Below, one piece after another: positions 24,979-34,410 of a stretch of DNA of 64,000 bases (positions are counted from its first letter, which is position 1; the number at the start of each line of letters is the position of its first letter). Origin of the DNA: Tyzzerella sp. Lineage in GTDB: Bacteria; Bacillota; Clostridia; Lachnospirales; Lachnospiraceae. The DNA lies in NCBI GenBank assembly GCA_017465565.1, contig JAFTWA010000002.1, forward strand, positions 1-64,000. Reading direction: 5' to 3'. Both the position numbers and the translations under genes were made by a program. Under the pieces are notes generated by a model. The model had not been told where the DNA came from. It worked only from the letters and a program-made list of their open reading frames with translations, and did no database searches.

Positions 24979-27900
24979 ATGGGCAAAAAATTCTTTGATG
25001 TGTTTCCAACACTAAAAGTGAATCAAGAGATGCGGACTCTGTTTGCAGACGTAGAAGTGACAAAGGTTGCTACAAATGCAGAGAGAGACTATTTGCATGT
25101 CCATTTTCTGAGTACGCACCTCATTGCAAAGAGATATGTGTATGCAATGGAGACGGCCATCAAGGAACAATTATTTGCCAGAAATCTGATTCAGATACAT
25201 ATGGTGGAGAAGTATCAGTTGTCGATGCTTTATACGCCAGAAAATTTATTGAACGAATATCATGAAAGTATTTTATTAGAATTAAAGCAGCGTAGTATTG
25301 TAGAACACAATATGTATGCCAATGCCAAGAGGCGCTTCGAAGATGGAAATGTGGTTTTCATTCAGTTTGAAGATACCATCATAGCAGAAGGAAAGGCAGA
25401 ATCCATTGTTGCTTTATTAAAAGAAGTATTTGGGGAGCGCTGCAGCATTCCGGCTGATATTCGCATAGAATATGAAAAGGCAAAGAAAAGCAAGATGCAG
25501 GAGCACAATGCCATTCGCCTGCAGCAGGAGATTAACGCCATTGTAGAGCAGAATGAAGCGAAACAGGGAGAAATGAGGGCAGAGAAAGCAGCAGAGCGGG
25601 AAGCAAAAAAGGCAGAGAAGGAAGAAAAAGCTGCAAAGGCTGCTGCCTATGCGAAAAAGCAGGAAACCTATCGTGCAGCAAAGAAAGCTGCAGATCCGAA
25701 CTTGATTTATGGAAGAGATTTTGATGATGAGCCGATTGAATTAAAACAGGTTATCGGGGAAATGGGAGAAATCACATTCCGCGGTCAGGTGACGAGTTTA
25801 GAAGTGAGAGAACTCCGAACGGAAAAGACCATTGTGATGTTTTCTATTACAGATTTTACAGACAGTATTAAGGTGAAGGTATTTGTAAAAAATGACCAAC
25901 TGGCAGATGTTCTGGCTGAAATAAAAAAGGGAGTCTTTTTGAAAATCAAAGGGGTTACTGCCATTGATAAATTTGATAATGAACTCGGAATAGGCTCTAT
26001 CGCTGGGATAAAAAAGATACCAAGTTTTGTTACGAAGCGTAAGGACACGGCGCCAGAAAAAAGAGTGGAGCTTCACTGTCACACAAAAATGAGCGATATG
26101 GATGGAGTTTCTGACGCGCAGTCCATTGTGGGGCAGGCACATGATTGGGGACACCCGGCGATTGCAATTACGGACCATGGTGTAGTACAGGCATTCCCGG
26201 ATGCAAACCACTATATCGAACGATTGGATAAGGAAGACCCGTTTAAAGTGATTTACGGGGTAGAAGCATATCTGGTTGATGATTTGACAGACATTGCCGT
26301 CCGCGCAGGAAAGCAGACCTTGGACGATACTTATGTTGTTTTTGATATTGAGACGACTGGCTTTAGTTCTGTATCTGACCGGATTATTGAAATTGGGGCA
26401 GTGAAGGTGCAAAACGGTGAGATTGTGGATTATTACAGTACCTTTGTGAATCCGGATGTTCCAATTCCATTTGAAATTACGAAGCTGACAAGTATCACAG
26501 ATGAGATGGTGGTGGAAGCGCCTAAAATCGATGTCGTTCTGCCGGGATTTTTGGAGTTCATAGGGGACGCTGCTCTTGTCGCACACAATGCAGGATTCGA
26601 CGTGGGATTTATCGAGCAGAATTGTAAGAATCTTGGTTTGCCGTGCAAATATACTTATTTGGATACGGTGGCACTCGCCAGAGTATTGCTTCCAACACTT
26701 GCAAAATACAAATTAAATATTGTGGCAAAGGCACTCAATATCTCACTGGAAAATCATCACCGTGCAGTAGATGATGCGAAAGCAACGGCAGAGATTTTTG
26801 TGAGATTTGTGGAAATGCTGAAAGAACGTGACATTTACACGCTTGCGGACGTCAATCAGTTTGGTTCCGCGAATCCAGATGCGATTAAGAAGATGCCGAC
26901 CTATCATGCGATTATTTTAGCAAAGAATGATGTGGGACGCGTCAATCTGTATCGTTTGATTTCCATGTCACACCTGACCTATTACGCAAGAAGACCGAGA
27001 ATTCCGAAGAGTGAATTTGTGCGCCATAGAGAGGGCTTGATAATAGGAAGTGCCTGTGAAGCAGGCGAACTTTATAGCGCTATCTTAGATAATAAATCAG
27101 AGGAAGCAATTGCCAGACTGGTGAATTTCTATGATTACCTGGAAATTCAGCCGCTTGGAAACAATCGTTTTATGATTGACAGTGACAAACATGAAAACAT
27201 TCAGTCCATGGAAGATTTGCAGGAGATTAACCGCAGAATCGTGAAGCTTGGGGAAGAATTCCACAAGCCTGTTGTTGCAACCTGCGATGTGCATTTCTTA
27301 GAGCCTGAGGATGAGGTTTACCGAAGAATCGTCATGGCAGGACAGGGATTTACAGATGCGGATAATCAGGCTCCATTATATCTGCGCACGACGGAAGAGA
27401 TGCTGGAAGAGTTCGCATATCTCGGCTCGCAAAAAGCGTATGAAGTGGTCGTGACGAATACCAATCTGATAGCAGACCAGATTGAAAAAATTTCTCCGGT
27501 AAGGCCAGACAAATGCCCGCCTGTGATTGAAGATTCGGATAAACAGCTCCGTGAAATCTGCTATAACAAGGCGCATAGTATGTATGGTGAAGACTTGCCG
27601 CCGATTGTAGTGGAACGTTTGGAGAGAGAACTAAATTCGATTATTTCCAATGGATTTGCCGTAATGTATATTATTGCGCAGAAATTGGTGTGGAAATCTG
27701 TTGAAGACGGATATTTAGTAGGTTCCCGTGGTTCGGTAGGTTCATCCTTCGTTGCAACCATGGCGGGAATTACGGAGGTAAATCCTCTTAGTCCACACTA
27801 TTATTGTACCGAGTGCCATTATAGTGATTTTGAGTCGCCGGAGGTGCGCAAGTACGCCGGTGGCTGTGGCTGGGATATGCCAGATAAGAACTGTCCGGTG

Positions 27901-29442
27901 TGTGGAAAGCCACTTGTAAAAGATGGATTTGATATTCCATTTGAAACCTTCCTTGGATTTAAGGGAAATAAAGAACCCGATATCGACCTTAACTTCTCGG
28001 GGGATTACCAGAGTAATGCCCACAAATATACAGAAGTAATCTTCGGAGATGGTCAGACCTTCCGTGCGGGTACCATTGGTACATTGGCAGATAAGACGGC
28101 CTATGGCTATGTAAAGAATTATTACGAAGAGCGCGGTCAGGGAAAACGAAAATGCGAGATTGAGCGTTTGCTTCAGGGCTGTGTAGGAATCCGCAGAAGT
28201 ACTGGACAGCACCCTGGCGGTATTATTGTACTTCCGATTGGTCAGGATATTAACTCCTTTACACCGGTGCAGCATCCTGCAAACGATATGACGACGGATA
28301 TCGTTACTACCCACTTTGACTATCACTCGATTGACCATAACCTGTTAAAACTTGACATTCTCGGTCATGATGATCCTACCATGATTAAATATCTGGAAGA
28401 ATTGGTGGAACAGCTTACGGGGAAAAAATTCGTTGCAACGGATATTAAGCTGGATGACCCAGGGGTTATGAAGCTTTTTGCGGATACAAGTTCCCTTGGA
28501 ATCACCCCGGATGATATCGGGGGCTGTCCAGTGGGCTGCCTTGGGATTCCTGAGTTTGGAACCGATTTCGTTATCCAGATGGTGGTAGATACAAAGCCGA
28601 AGACGTTGTCCGATTTGATTCGTATTTCAGGACTTTCTCATGGAACCGATGTGTGGCTGAATAATGCGCAGACCCTAATTCAGGAAGGAAAAGCTACGAT
28701 TTCTACCGCTATTTGTACCCGTGATGATATTATGACGTTCCTGATTAACAGCGGACTAGAAAGTGAACGTTCTTTTAAGATTATGGAGGCGGTTCGAAAA
28801 GGAACTGTGGCAAAGGGGAAATGTGGTAACTGGGCAGAATGGAAGGAAGATATGCTGGCACACGGTGTACCGGACTGGTATGTCTGGTCCTGCGAGCAGA
28901 TTAAGTACATGTTCCCGAAGGCCCATGCGGCAGCATATGTTATGATGGCCTACCGCATTGCCTACTGTAAGGTATATTATCCGTTAGCTTATTATGCGGC
29001 TTACTTTAGTATCCGTGCCAACGCCTTTTCTTACGAGCTCATGTGTCAGGGAAAAGAAAAGCTGGAATATTACATACGCGATTACAAGAGACGAAGCAAT
29101 ACCTTGTCGAACAAGGAGCAGGATACCTTAAAGGACATGCGTCTTGTGCAGGAAATGTATGCGAGGGGATACGAATTCCTTCCAATTGATATTTACAAAT
29201 CAAAGGCAACCAAGTTCCAGATTGTAGATGGGAAATTATTGCCACCGTTTAGTAGTATTGAAGGCATGGGAGATAAGGCGGCTGATGCGGTAGAATTAGC
29301 TGCGGCAGATGGGCCATTCCTGTCTTTGGATGATTTTAGGCAGCGTACGAAGGTGAGTAAGACTGTCATTGATTTCATGGCAGATTTGGGGCTTTTTGGC
29401 GATTTGCCACAATCCAACCAATTATCATTATTTGATTTTTAA
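24979..29442 (+). CDS. polC: DNA polymerase III alpha subunit, PolC type
   Basis: The 1487-residue replicase is of the Gram-positive kind. In order: an N-terminal domain with a lysine- and glutamate-rich helix near residues 170-235, an OB fold (GQVTSLEVREL), a PHP domain (VELHCHTKMSDMDG) interrupted by the DEDD proofreading exonuclease (VVFDIETTGFSS), and then the polymerase core. The core has a zinc finger (CTECHYSD to CPVCGKPLV) and catalytic PDIDLNFSGDYQ near residue 1000. A helix-hairpin-helix region lies near the C-terminus. It is the main chromosomal polymerase. The start has AAAGAGGAAAAC upstream. The length is normal. Confidence 0.97.
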   Translation: MGKKFFDVFPTLKVNQEMRTLFADVEVTKVATNAERDYLHVHFLSTHLIAKRYVYAMETAIKEQLFARNLIQIHMVEKYQLSMLYTPENLLNEYHESILLELKQRSIVEHNMYANAKRRFEDGNVVFIQFEDTIIAEGKAESIVALLKEVFGERCSIPADIRIEYEKAKKSKMQEHNAIRLQQEINAIVEQNEAKQGEMRAEKAAEREAKKAEKEEKAAKAAAYAKKQETYRAAKKAADPNLIYGRDFDDEPIELKQVIGEMGEITFRGQVTSLEVRELRTEKTIVMFSITDFTDSIKVKVFVKNDQLADVLAEIKKGVFLKIKGVTAIDKFDNELGIGSIAGIKKIPSFVTKRKDTAPEKRVELHCHTKMSDMDGVSDAQSIVGQAHDWGHPAIAITDHGVVQAFPDANHYIERLDKEDPFKVIYGVEAYLVDDLTDIAVRAGKQTLDDTYVVFDIETTGFSSVSDRIIEIGAVKVQNGEIVDYYSTFVNPDVPIPFEITKLTSITDEMVVEAPKIDVVLPGFLEFIGDAALVAHNAGFDVGFIEQNCKNLGLPCKYTYLDTVALARVLLPTLAKYKLNIVAKALNISLENHHRAVDDAKATAEIFVRFVEMLKERDIYTLADVNQFGSANPDAIKKMPTYHAIILAKNDVGRVNLYRLISMSHLTYYARRPRIPKSEFVRHREGLIIGSACEAGELYSAILDNKSEEAIARLVNFYDYLEIQPLGNNRFMIDSDKHENIQSMEDLQEINRRIVKLGEEFHKPVVATCDVHFLEPEDEVYRRIVMAGQGFTDADNQAPLYLRTTEEMLEEFAYLGSQKAYEVVVTNTNLIADQIEKISPVRPDKCPPVIEDSDKQLREICYNKAHSMYGEDLPPIVVERLERELNSIISNGFAVMYIIAQKLVWKSVEDGYLVGSRGSVGSSFVATMAGITEVNPLSPHYYCTECHYSDFESPEVRKYAGGCGWDMPDKNCPVCGKPLVKDGFDIPFETFLGFKGNKEPDIDLNFSGDYQSNAHKYTEVIFGDGQTFRAGTIGTLADKTAYGYVKNYYEERGQGKRKCEIERLLQGCVGIRRSTGQHPGGIIVLPIGQDINSFTPVQHPANDMTTDIVTTHFDYHSIDHNLLKLDILGHDDPTMIKYLEELVEQLTGKKFVATDIKLDDPGVMKLFADTSSLGITPDDIGGCPVGCLGIPEFGTDFVIQMVVDTKPKTLSDLIRISGLSHGTDVWLNNAQTLIQEGKATISTAICTRDDIMTFLINSGLESERSFKIMEAVRKGTVAKGKCGNWAEWKEDMLAHGVPDWYVWSCEQIKYMFPKAHAAAYVMMAYRIAYCKVYYPLAYYAAYFSIRANAFSYELMCQGKEKLEYYIRDYKRRSNTLSNKEQDTLKDMRLVQEMYARGYEFLPIDIYKSKATKFQIVDGKLLPPFSSIEGMGDKAADAVELAAADGPFLSLDDFRQRTKVSKTVIDFMADLGLFGDLPQSNQLSLFDF

Positions 29443-29475
29443 AATGGGACACCACTAAATTGAATTGGGGACGTT

Positions 29476-29548
29476 AAATTGTCTTTTTTAGTCCCTTTTC
29501 CATAATTTTTAAGTGGATTTTTCTTTATGGCAAAATACAAGTTTCTTA
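29476..29548. repeat. Fragment related to the giant palindrome
   Basis: About 70 bp here match the right arm of the 31960-33017 palindrome (read in reverse) almost exactly, including the run TTTTTTAGTCC, CCATAATTTTTAAGTGG and TTTTTCTTTATGGCA. The left arm at 32125-32190 is a more diverged match. The preceding GGGACAC near 29448 also has a counterpart inside the palindrome. It looks like a deletion remnant of an earlier insertion behind polC. Confidence 0.75.
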
Positions 29549-29560
29549 AACCATGAAAAT

Positions 29561-29590
29561 GGGGCGGTTCATATGAACTGCCCCTCTTTT
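29561..29590 (+). terminator. Terminator behind polC
   Basis: GGGGCGGTTCAT and ATGAACTGCCCC form a near-perfect palindrome followed by TCTTTT. Confidence 0.8.
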
Positions 29591-29656
29591 AATCTCATTC
29601 CATCAATGCTTTTTATATATCAAACTACCATAATAAAAGGCAAATATAAATTGTGA

Positions 29657-29857
29657 TTAAAGTCTTACTACGTTGATTGCCTGTGGTCCTTTTGCACCTT
29701 CAATTAATTCGTATTGTACTTCTTGTCCTTCGTTTAATGTTTTATAACCTTCCATGTTAAGACCTGTATAATGTACGAATACGTCGTTACCTTCTTCATC
29801 AGAGATGAATCCGTAACCTTTTTGGTTATTAAACCATTTAACTGTACCTTTACTCAT
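29657..29857 (-). CDS. Cold-shock protein
   Basis: The 66-residue single OB-fold protein has both RNA-binding motifs: RNP1 KGYGFIS (residues 15-21) and RNP2 VFVHYTG. It binds single-stranded RNA and DNA and prevents secondary structure in messages. The ATG at 29857 follows GGGAGGACAG; the longer frame adds ten unrelated residues. A strong promoter lies 50 bases upstream (29908-29936), so the leader is about 40 nt, shorter than in E. coli cspA. It is transcribed alone, divergent from ptsH. CspA-, B- or C-type cannot be told apart. Confidence 0.93.
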   Translation of the reverse strand: MSKGTVKWFNNQKGYGFISDEEGNDVFVHYTGLNMEGYKTLNEGQEVQYELIEGAKGPQAINVVRL

Positions 29858-29907
29858 AATTCTGTCCTCCCTCGTTAGATTGTACATTGTTAAAAAATTA
29901 CCTATTC

Positions 29908-29936
29908 AGAGTAGCACAGGTCAAAAACCTTGTCAA
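29908..29936 (-). promoter_or_regulatory. Cold-shock gene promoter
   Basis: On the minus strand TTGACA (29931-29936), spacer 17, extended TGC-TACTCT (29908-29913). Confidence 0.8.
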
Positions 29937-29963
29937 TGACAAGATAAAAATCGTGAAAAAGTA

Positions 29964-29992
29964 TTGAAAAAGATGTAAAAGTATAAGATAAT
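29964..29992 (+). promoter_or_regulatory. ptsHI promoter
   Basis: TTGAAA (29964-29969), spacer 17, GATAAT (29987-29992), about 49 bases before the ptsH start codon. Confidence 0.7.
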
Positions 29993-30040
29993 AGTAGGTA
30001 GCATAGATGTCAAATCTAAGAGATAAAAGGAGAGAAAAAA

Positions 30041-30298
30041 ATGAAAGAATTTAGTTATGTAATTACAGATGAATTAGGAATTCACGCAAGACCAGCAGGA
30101 TTATTGGTGAAGGAAGCTGCAAAATTCCAGGCTGATATCAAAATTAAAAAAGGTGAAAAGGCAGCTGACGCTAAGAGAATCTTCGGAATCATGGGATTAG
30201 CAGCTAAAAAAGGCGATGAAATCATTATGACAGCTGACGGAGCTGATGAAGCAGAAGCAATCGCAGCTATCGAAGAATTCTTAAAAGCAAACTTATAA
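30041..30298 (+). CDS. ptsH: Phosphocarrier protein HPr, Ser46 replaced by Arg
   Basis: This 85-residue carrier passes phosphate from enzyme I to sugar-specific EIIA proteins. The active His15 is in GIHARPAG. The regulatory site that in most Firmicutes reads K-S-I with Ser46 reads AKRIFGIMG here, with Arg46, so it cannot be phosphorylated by HPr kinase at the usual place. Nearby Ser/Thr substitutes are absent. It is either a form freed from catabolite control or a lineage variant. The gene has its own promoter and AAAGGAGAG site and precedes ptsI by 27 bases. Confidence 0.93.
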   Translation: MKEFSYVITDELGIHARPAGLLVKEAAKFQADIKIKKGEKAADAKRIFGIMGLAAKKGDEIIMTADGADEAEAIAAIEEFLKANL

Positions 30299-30325
30299 AA
30301 TTTAATATAAGGAATGGAAAGTAGT

Positions 30326-31948
30326 ATGATTACATTAACAGGTAAAAGCGTCTTTGGTGGCGTTGAAATCGGTAAGATCGCATTTTACAAAAGAAACAGC
30401 CAACAGATTAAGAGATGGCATGTAGATGATACAGAAGCAGAAGTGAATCGTTTTGAACTTGCGAAAGCGACTGCAGTTGGCCAGCTTCAAGGCTTACATG
30501 AAAAAGCGTTAAAAGATGTTGGTGAAGAGAATGCTATGATTTTTGAGATTCACCAGATGATGTTAGAAGATTTAGATTATCTTGAATCTATTCTTCATAT
30601 TATCACAAATCAGGAAGTGAACGCAGAATATGCAGTTGCAACGACAGCGGACAACTTTGCAGCAATGTTTTCTGCAATGGATGATGCTTATATGCAAGGG
30701 CGTGCAGCTGACGTAAAAGACGTTTCAGAGCGTATCCTGAATATTTTGACAGGTGCAGGTAATGCGGGATTCTCAACAGACGAGCCTGCAATTATCGCTG
30801 CAGATGATTTGGTTCCAAGTGAAACTGTACAGCTCGACAAAGAAAAGGTACTTGGTTTCGCAACAATGTATGGTTCTTCAAATTCACATACAGCGATTCT
30901 TGCAAGAACAATGAATATTCCTGCAATCATTGGACTTGGTGAAGCATTAAAAGAAGAATATGACGGAGCTTTTGCAATCATTGATGGTTTTGACGGAAAG
31001 GTTTACATAGATCCAGACGAAGAAACATTGGAAGCAATGAAGAAGAAACAGGCAGACGACCGTGCGAAAAAAGCCTTATTACAAGAATTAAAAGGTAAAG
31101 AAAACGTGACCAAGAGTGGTCAGAAAATCAATATTTATGCAAATATCGGAAATACATCGGATGTTGGTTCTGTACTTCAGAACGATGCCGGCGGAATTGG
31201 TTTATTCAGAAGTGAGTTCTTATATTTGGAAAATGATACATTCCCAACAGAAGAACAACAATTCCAGGTATACAAGACGGTTGCAGAAAATATGGCTGGA
31301 AAGAAAGTAATCATCAGAACACTGGATATCGGTGCTGATAAACAAGCAGATTACTTCAACCTTCCACACGAAGAAAACCCAGCACTTGGATATAGAGCAA
31401 TCCGCATCTGCCTCACACAGACGGACATTTTTAAAACGCAATTACGTGCTTTGTTACGTGCATCTGCATATGGACAGATTGCAATCATGTTCCCAATGAT
31501 TATTTCAGTTGGTGAAGTAAAACGTATCAAAGAAATTATGGAAGAAGTAAAAGCTGAGTTAAGAGCAGATGGAATTTCATACAATGAAAATATCGAAACA
31601 GGTATTATGATTGAGACACCGGCAGCTGTTATGGTAAGCCACGAGCTTGCAAAAGAAGTTGACTTCTTCAGTGTTGGAACGAACGATTTAACACAGTATA
31701 CATTGGCAATCGACAGACAAAATCCAAAATTAGATGATTTCTATGACCCACATCATCCAGCAGTTCTTGCAATGATTAAGATGGCGGCAGACAATGCCCA
31801 TGCGGAAGGAAAATGGATTGGTATCTGTGGAGAATTGGGTGCTGACTTAGAACTTACAGAAACATTCTTAAAGATGGGAATTGATGAATTATCAGTATCA
31901 CCATCTATGATTCTTCCAGTTCGTAAGAAAGTAAGAGAAGCAGAATAA
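30326..31948 (+). CDS. ptsI: PTS enzyme I (phosphoenolpyruvate-protein phosphotransferase)
   Basis: The 540-residue enzyme takes phosphate from PEP to His188 (GSSNSHTAILART) and on to HPr. The PEP-binding barrel shows GGIGLFRSEFLYL, FRALLRASAYG-like RALLRASAYGQI, and the C-terminal GICGELGAD with the catalytic Cys. I prefer the ATG at 30326 (MITLTGK), since the one at 30314 sits too close to AAGGA. It forms an operon with ptsH. Twelve bases after its stop begins the giant palindrome, which may serve as the transcript end. The length is slightly short of the usual 570 residues but all domains are there. Confidence 0.95.
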   Translation: MITLTGKSVFGGVEIGKIAFYKRNSQQIKRWHVDDTEAEVNRFELAKATAVGQLQGLHEKALKDVGEENAMIFEIHQMMLEDLDYLESILHIITNQEVNAEYAVATTADNFAAMFSAMDDAYMQGRAADVKDVSERILNILTGAGNAGFSTDEPAIIAADDLVPSETVQLDKEKVLGFATMYGSSNSHTAILARTMNIPAIIGLGEALKEEYDGAFAIIDGFDGKVYIDPDEETLEAMKKKQADDRAKKALLQELKGKENVTKSGQKINIYANIGNTSDVGSVLQNDAGGIGLFRSEFLYLENDTFPTEEQQFQVYKTVAENMAGKKVIIRTLDIGADKQADYFNLPHEENPALGYRAIRICLTQTDIFKTQLRALLRASAYGQIAIMFPMIISVGEVKRIKEIMEEVKAELRADGISYNENIETGIMIETPAAVMVSHELAKEVDFFSVGTNDLTQYTLAIDRQNPKLDDFYDPHHPAVLAMIKMAADNAHAEGKWIGICGELGADLELTETFLKMGIDELSVSPSMILPVRKKVREAE

Positions 31949-31959
31949 ATTTCAATTAT

Positions 31960-33017
31960 TAAGGGACTGTTGCAAAATTAAAAATTCAAAAATATAATCA
32001 AGGGTTTTTAGCCACCACTTTTATGTGGTGGTTTTTTGTGAGATTTATACAGTGTTGCATACAAATTCATGTAAGTATTCTGGGATTTTCCTTATACGGA
32101 ATTTTGGTTCTCCCAAGGAAAATAAATTGCCTTTTTTAGTCCTTTTTTCATATCTTTTAAGTAGATTTTTCTTTATAGCAAAAAAGTATTCTTAGATTCC
32201 AACAAATCCGCAAAAATTGTTAGCATGGAATATAAGTTTTTCTGCATAAGGAAAATCACAAAATGAAATTCATCTTTCGATTCACATTTACTGTTGTGTG
32301 AAGTTAGTCCTTCAGCTGCAAGTTTCTCTAAAGTGTCCCATTCTCAAGAAGTTATACACATACTTTAAACGGACTCACAGCCAAAAGTTCCACGGTCAGC
32401 ATATGCGTGAAATAACATCGAGGGATTCTGTGAAAAGTCTTGCAACTGCAGTTCGGAAAATGTGCAAGCGCGAGAACATGTTTGAGTTTGCGAGTTTGTG
32501 AGCGCGCTTGCTAATATCATCTCCGAACGCAGTTGCGTAGCCTTTTCCAGAATCTGTCGCAAAGTTGTTGAACGCATATGCTGGCCGTGGAATTTTGTCT
32601 GTTTGAGCTGTTTTCCGTATGTGCTTTTTTGAGAATAGGGACACTAACAGAAACATAACAGCTTGCAGATAACTTCACACAACAGTAAATGTGAATCGAA
32701 AGATGAATTTCATTTTGTGATTTTCCTTATGTAGAAAAACTTATATTCCACGCTAACAATTTTTGCGGATTTGTTGGATTCTAAGAATACTTTTGTGCCA
32801 TAAAGAAAAATCCACTTAAAAATTATGGAAAAAGGACTAAAAAAGACAATTTATTTTCCTTGGGAGAACCAAAATTTTGTATAAGGAAAATCCCAGAATA
32901 CTTACATGAATTTGTATGCAACACTGCATAAATCTCACAAAAAAACCACCACATAAAAGTGGTGGCTAAAAACCCTTGATTATATTTTTGAATTTTTAAT
33001 TTTGCAACAGTTCCTTA
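31960..33017. repeat. 1.06-kb near-perfect palindrome without genes
   Basis: The whole interval is one inverted repeat whose centre is at about 32488. The outer 340 bp on each side match closely (TAAGGGACTGTTGCAAAATT against the complement of AATTTTGCAACAGTTCCTTA); the inner 180 bp match less well but still align, down to CAAGCGCG and CGCGCTTG at the centre. Short frames inside are mirror artefacts. The ends resemble insertion-sequence termini, but no transposase is present. I see no clear target duplication beyond a possible TA. Transcripts through it would fold into a very long hairpin. It fills the gap between ptsI and the binding-protein gene. Confidence 0.9.
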
Positions 33018-33021
33018 GTCG

Positions 33022-34020
33022 CTATTCCGCAGCTTTCGTGGCAAATTCTGTACTTACTAGGTCTTCGTAAGGAGGACGGTCTGTAAGTTCACCTGCTGAA
33101 TCTAATATATCCAGCAATAAGTCAAAGCTTTCTTCTTCGAACACCAGGTTTTCTTTCCAGGTATCCTGCTCGTAATAACGAGTAATGATGGTCTCAAGTG
33201 TTTCCATATCTGTTTCTTTAAACTGAGGAGCAATCGCATAAGCAATGTCCTTTGGGGAATGGGATTGTACATAAGCCATACCCTTCTGAAGTGCATTTGT
33301 AAAGCTTTGAATAATATCTGGATTTTCTTCTATATAACTTCCTTTTGCAGAAAATGCTGTGTAAGGAACATAGCCGCTATCTTCGCCTAGAGATGCCACA
33401 ACATAGCCTTTGCCTGCCTTTTCAAGAGACGTGGCATGTGGCTCGAACTCCACTGTAAAATCGGCTTCACTATCTGGGAAGGCTGCAGCAGTAGAACCAA
33501 AGTCAATGCTTTGATTGATAGTGAGGTCTGTTTCAGGGTCAATGTCATTTTGTTTTAAAATGTATTCAAATACCATTTGTGGCATACCGCCCTTTCGTCC
33601 GCCAAGTACATAAGAACCCTTCAAATCTTCCCAGGTAAAATCTGGCATTTCTTCGCGGGCAACCAAGAAGTTTCCGGCACGCTGAGTCAACTGGGCAAAG
33701 TTGACAACATAGTCGTTAGCCCCTTCGTTATAGGTGTAGATAGAAGCTTCGGCACCCATGAATCCGATATCAGCTTCGCCAGAAAGAACCGCAGTCATTG
33801 TCTTATCAGCGCCAAAGCCAGTGACAAGCTCCAAATCAATACCTTCTTCTACAAAGTACCCTTCTTCAATAGCAACATACATTGGCGCATAAAAAATAGA
33901 ATGAGCCACTTCATTTAATACGACTTTTGTTAAACCGCTTTCTTCTTTTGGAGAACATGCAAATAAAGAGGTAACAGCGAGAGCTGTTGTGAGAACAAAA
34001 GCAAATATACGCTTTTTCAT
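33022..34020 (-). CDS. ABC transporter substrate-binding lipoprotein (NMT1/SsuA-like)
   Basis: The 332-residue protein has a lipoprotein signal peptide with lipobox LFAC (Cys22) and a type 2 periplasmic-binding fold of the NMT1/THI5 and SsuA/TauA group: LNEVAHSIFYAPMYVAIEEG, ELVTGFGADKTMTAVLSGEA and GGRKGGMPQMVFEY. Relatives bring in thiamine precursors, sulfonates or nitrate. Permease and ATPase genes are missing; they would normally be next to it. Its stop codon is five bases from the giant palindrome, so an earlier operon may have been cut there. The start has ATGGGGGTTCT upstream. Confidence 0.85.
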   Translation of the reverse strand: MKKRIFAFVLTTALAVTSLFACSPKEESGLTKVVLNEVAHSIFYAPMYVAIEEGYFVEEGIDLELVTGFGADKTMTAVLSGEADIGFMGAEASIYTYNEGANDYVVNFAQLTQRAGNFLVAREEMPDFTWEDLKGSYVLGGRKGGMPQMVFEYILKQNDIDPETDLTINQSIDFGSTAAAFPDSEADFTVEFEPHATSLEKAGKGYVVASLGEDSGYVPYTAFSAKGSYIEENPDIIQSFTNALQKGMAYVQSHSPKDIAYAIAPQFKETDMETLETIITRYYEQDTWKENLVFEEESFDLLLDILDSAGELTDRPPYEDLVSTEFATKAAE

Positions 34021-34069
34021 AGAACCCCCATGTGAAAAATTCTTCTTTTTAATATATGAAGAAAATAAA

Positions 34070-34261
34070 TTATTGTTCCTTTTCCTCTATTTTGTCAGTA
34101 AATGGAACAGGCTTAAAATGGAAAATTTGATCATAGGCTTCCCATTCATCTCCAGACTGTGGAAGGGAAGGAATAAGTCCTGTGCAGTCTGTTGTAGAAG
34201 CAGCGTTGGTCAGATAATCATATGCATCAATCGTTTCTTGATTCTTCTTGTCTTTTTTCAT
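34070..34261 (-). CDS. Small conserved hypothetical protein
   Basis: The 63-residue soluble acidic protein starts MKKDKKNQETIDAYDYLTNA and has the run DCTGLIPSLPQSGDEWEAY. I recall similar short proteins in Lachnospiraceae but know no function. It has a good ribosome site (AAGGAGAGTATC) and lies 49 bases upstream of the lipoprotein gene in the same direction, so the two may share a transcript. No signal peptide or membrane helix is visible. Confidence 0.65.
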   Translation of the reverse strand: MKKDKKNQETIDAYDYLTNAASTTDCTGLIPSLPQSGDEWEAYDQIFHFKPVPFTDKIEEKEQ

Positions 34262-34410
34262 ATGAGATACTCTCCTTTTTTTGAAATAGTATGTTATGAT
34301 GAATTAGCATAAACAAAAATGAGAATAGATATACTTAAAAATACTGGACTTTAAAATTTCACTGTGTTAAAATGTGAAAGTAGATATCACCAGTAAAGGA
34401 GATTTGTGTT

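Noticed and set aside
25785..28910. Long minus-strand frames opposite polC
   Set aside because: They are shadows of the polC codon pattern without starts or ribosome sites.
32298..32656. Short frames inside the giant palindrome on both strands
   Set aside because: They are mirror images produced by the inverted repeat, lack ribosome sites, and resemble no protein.
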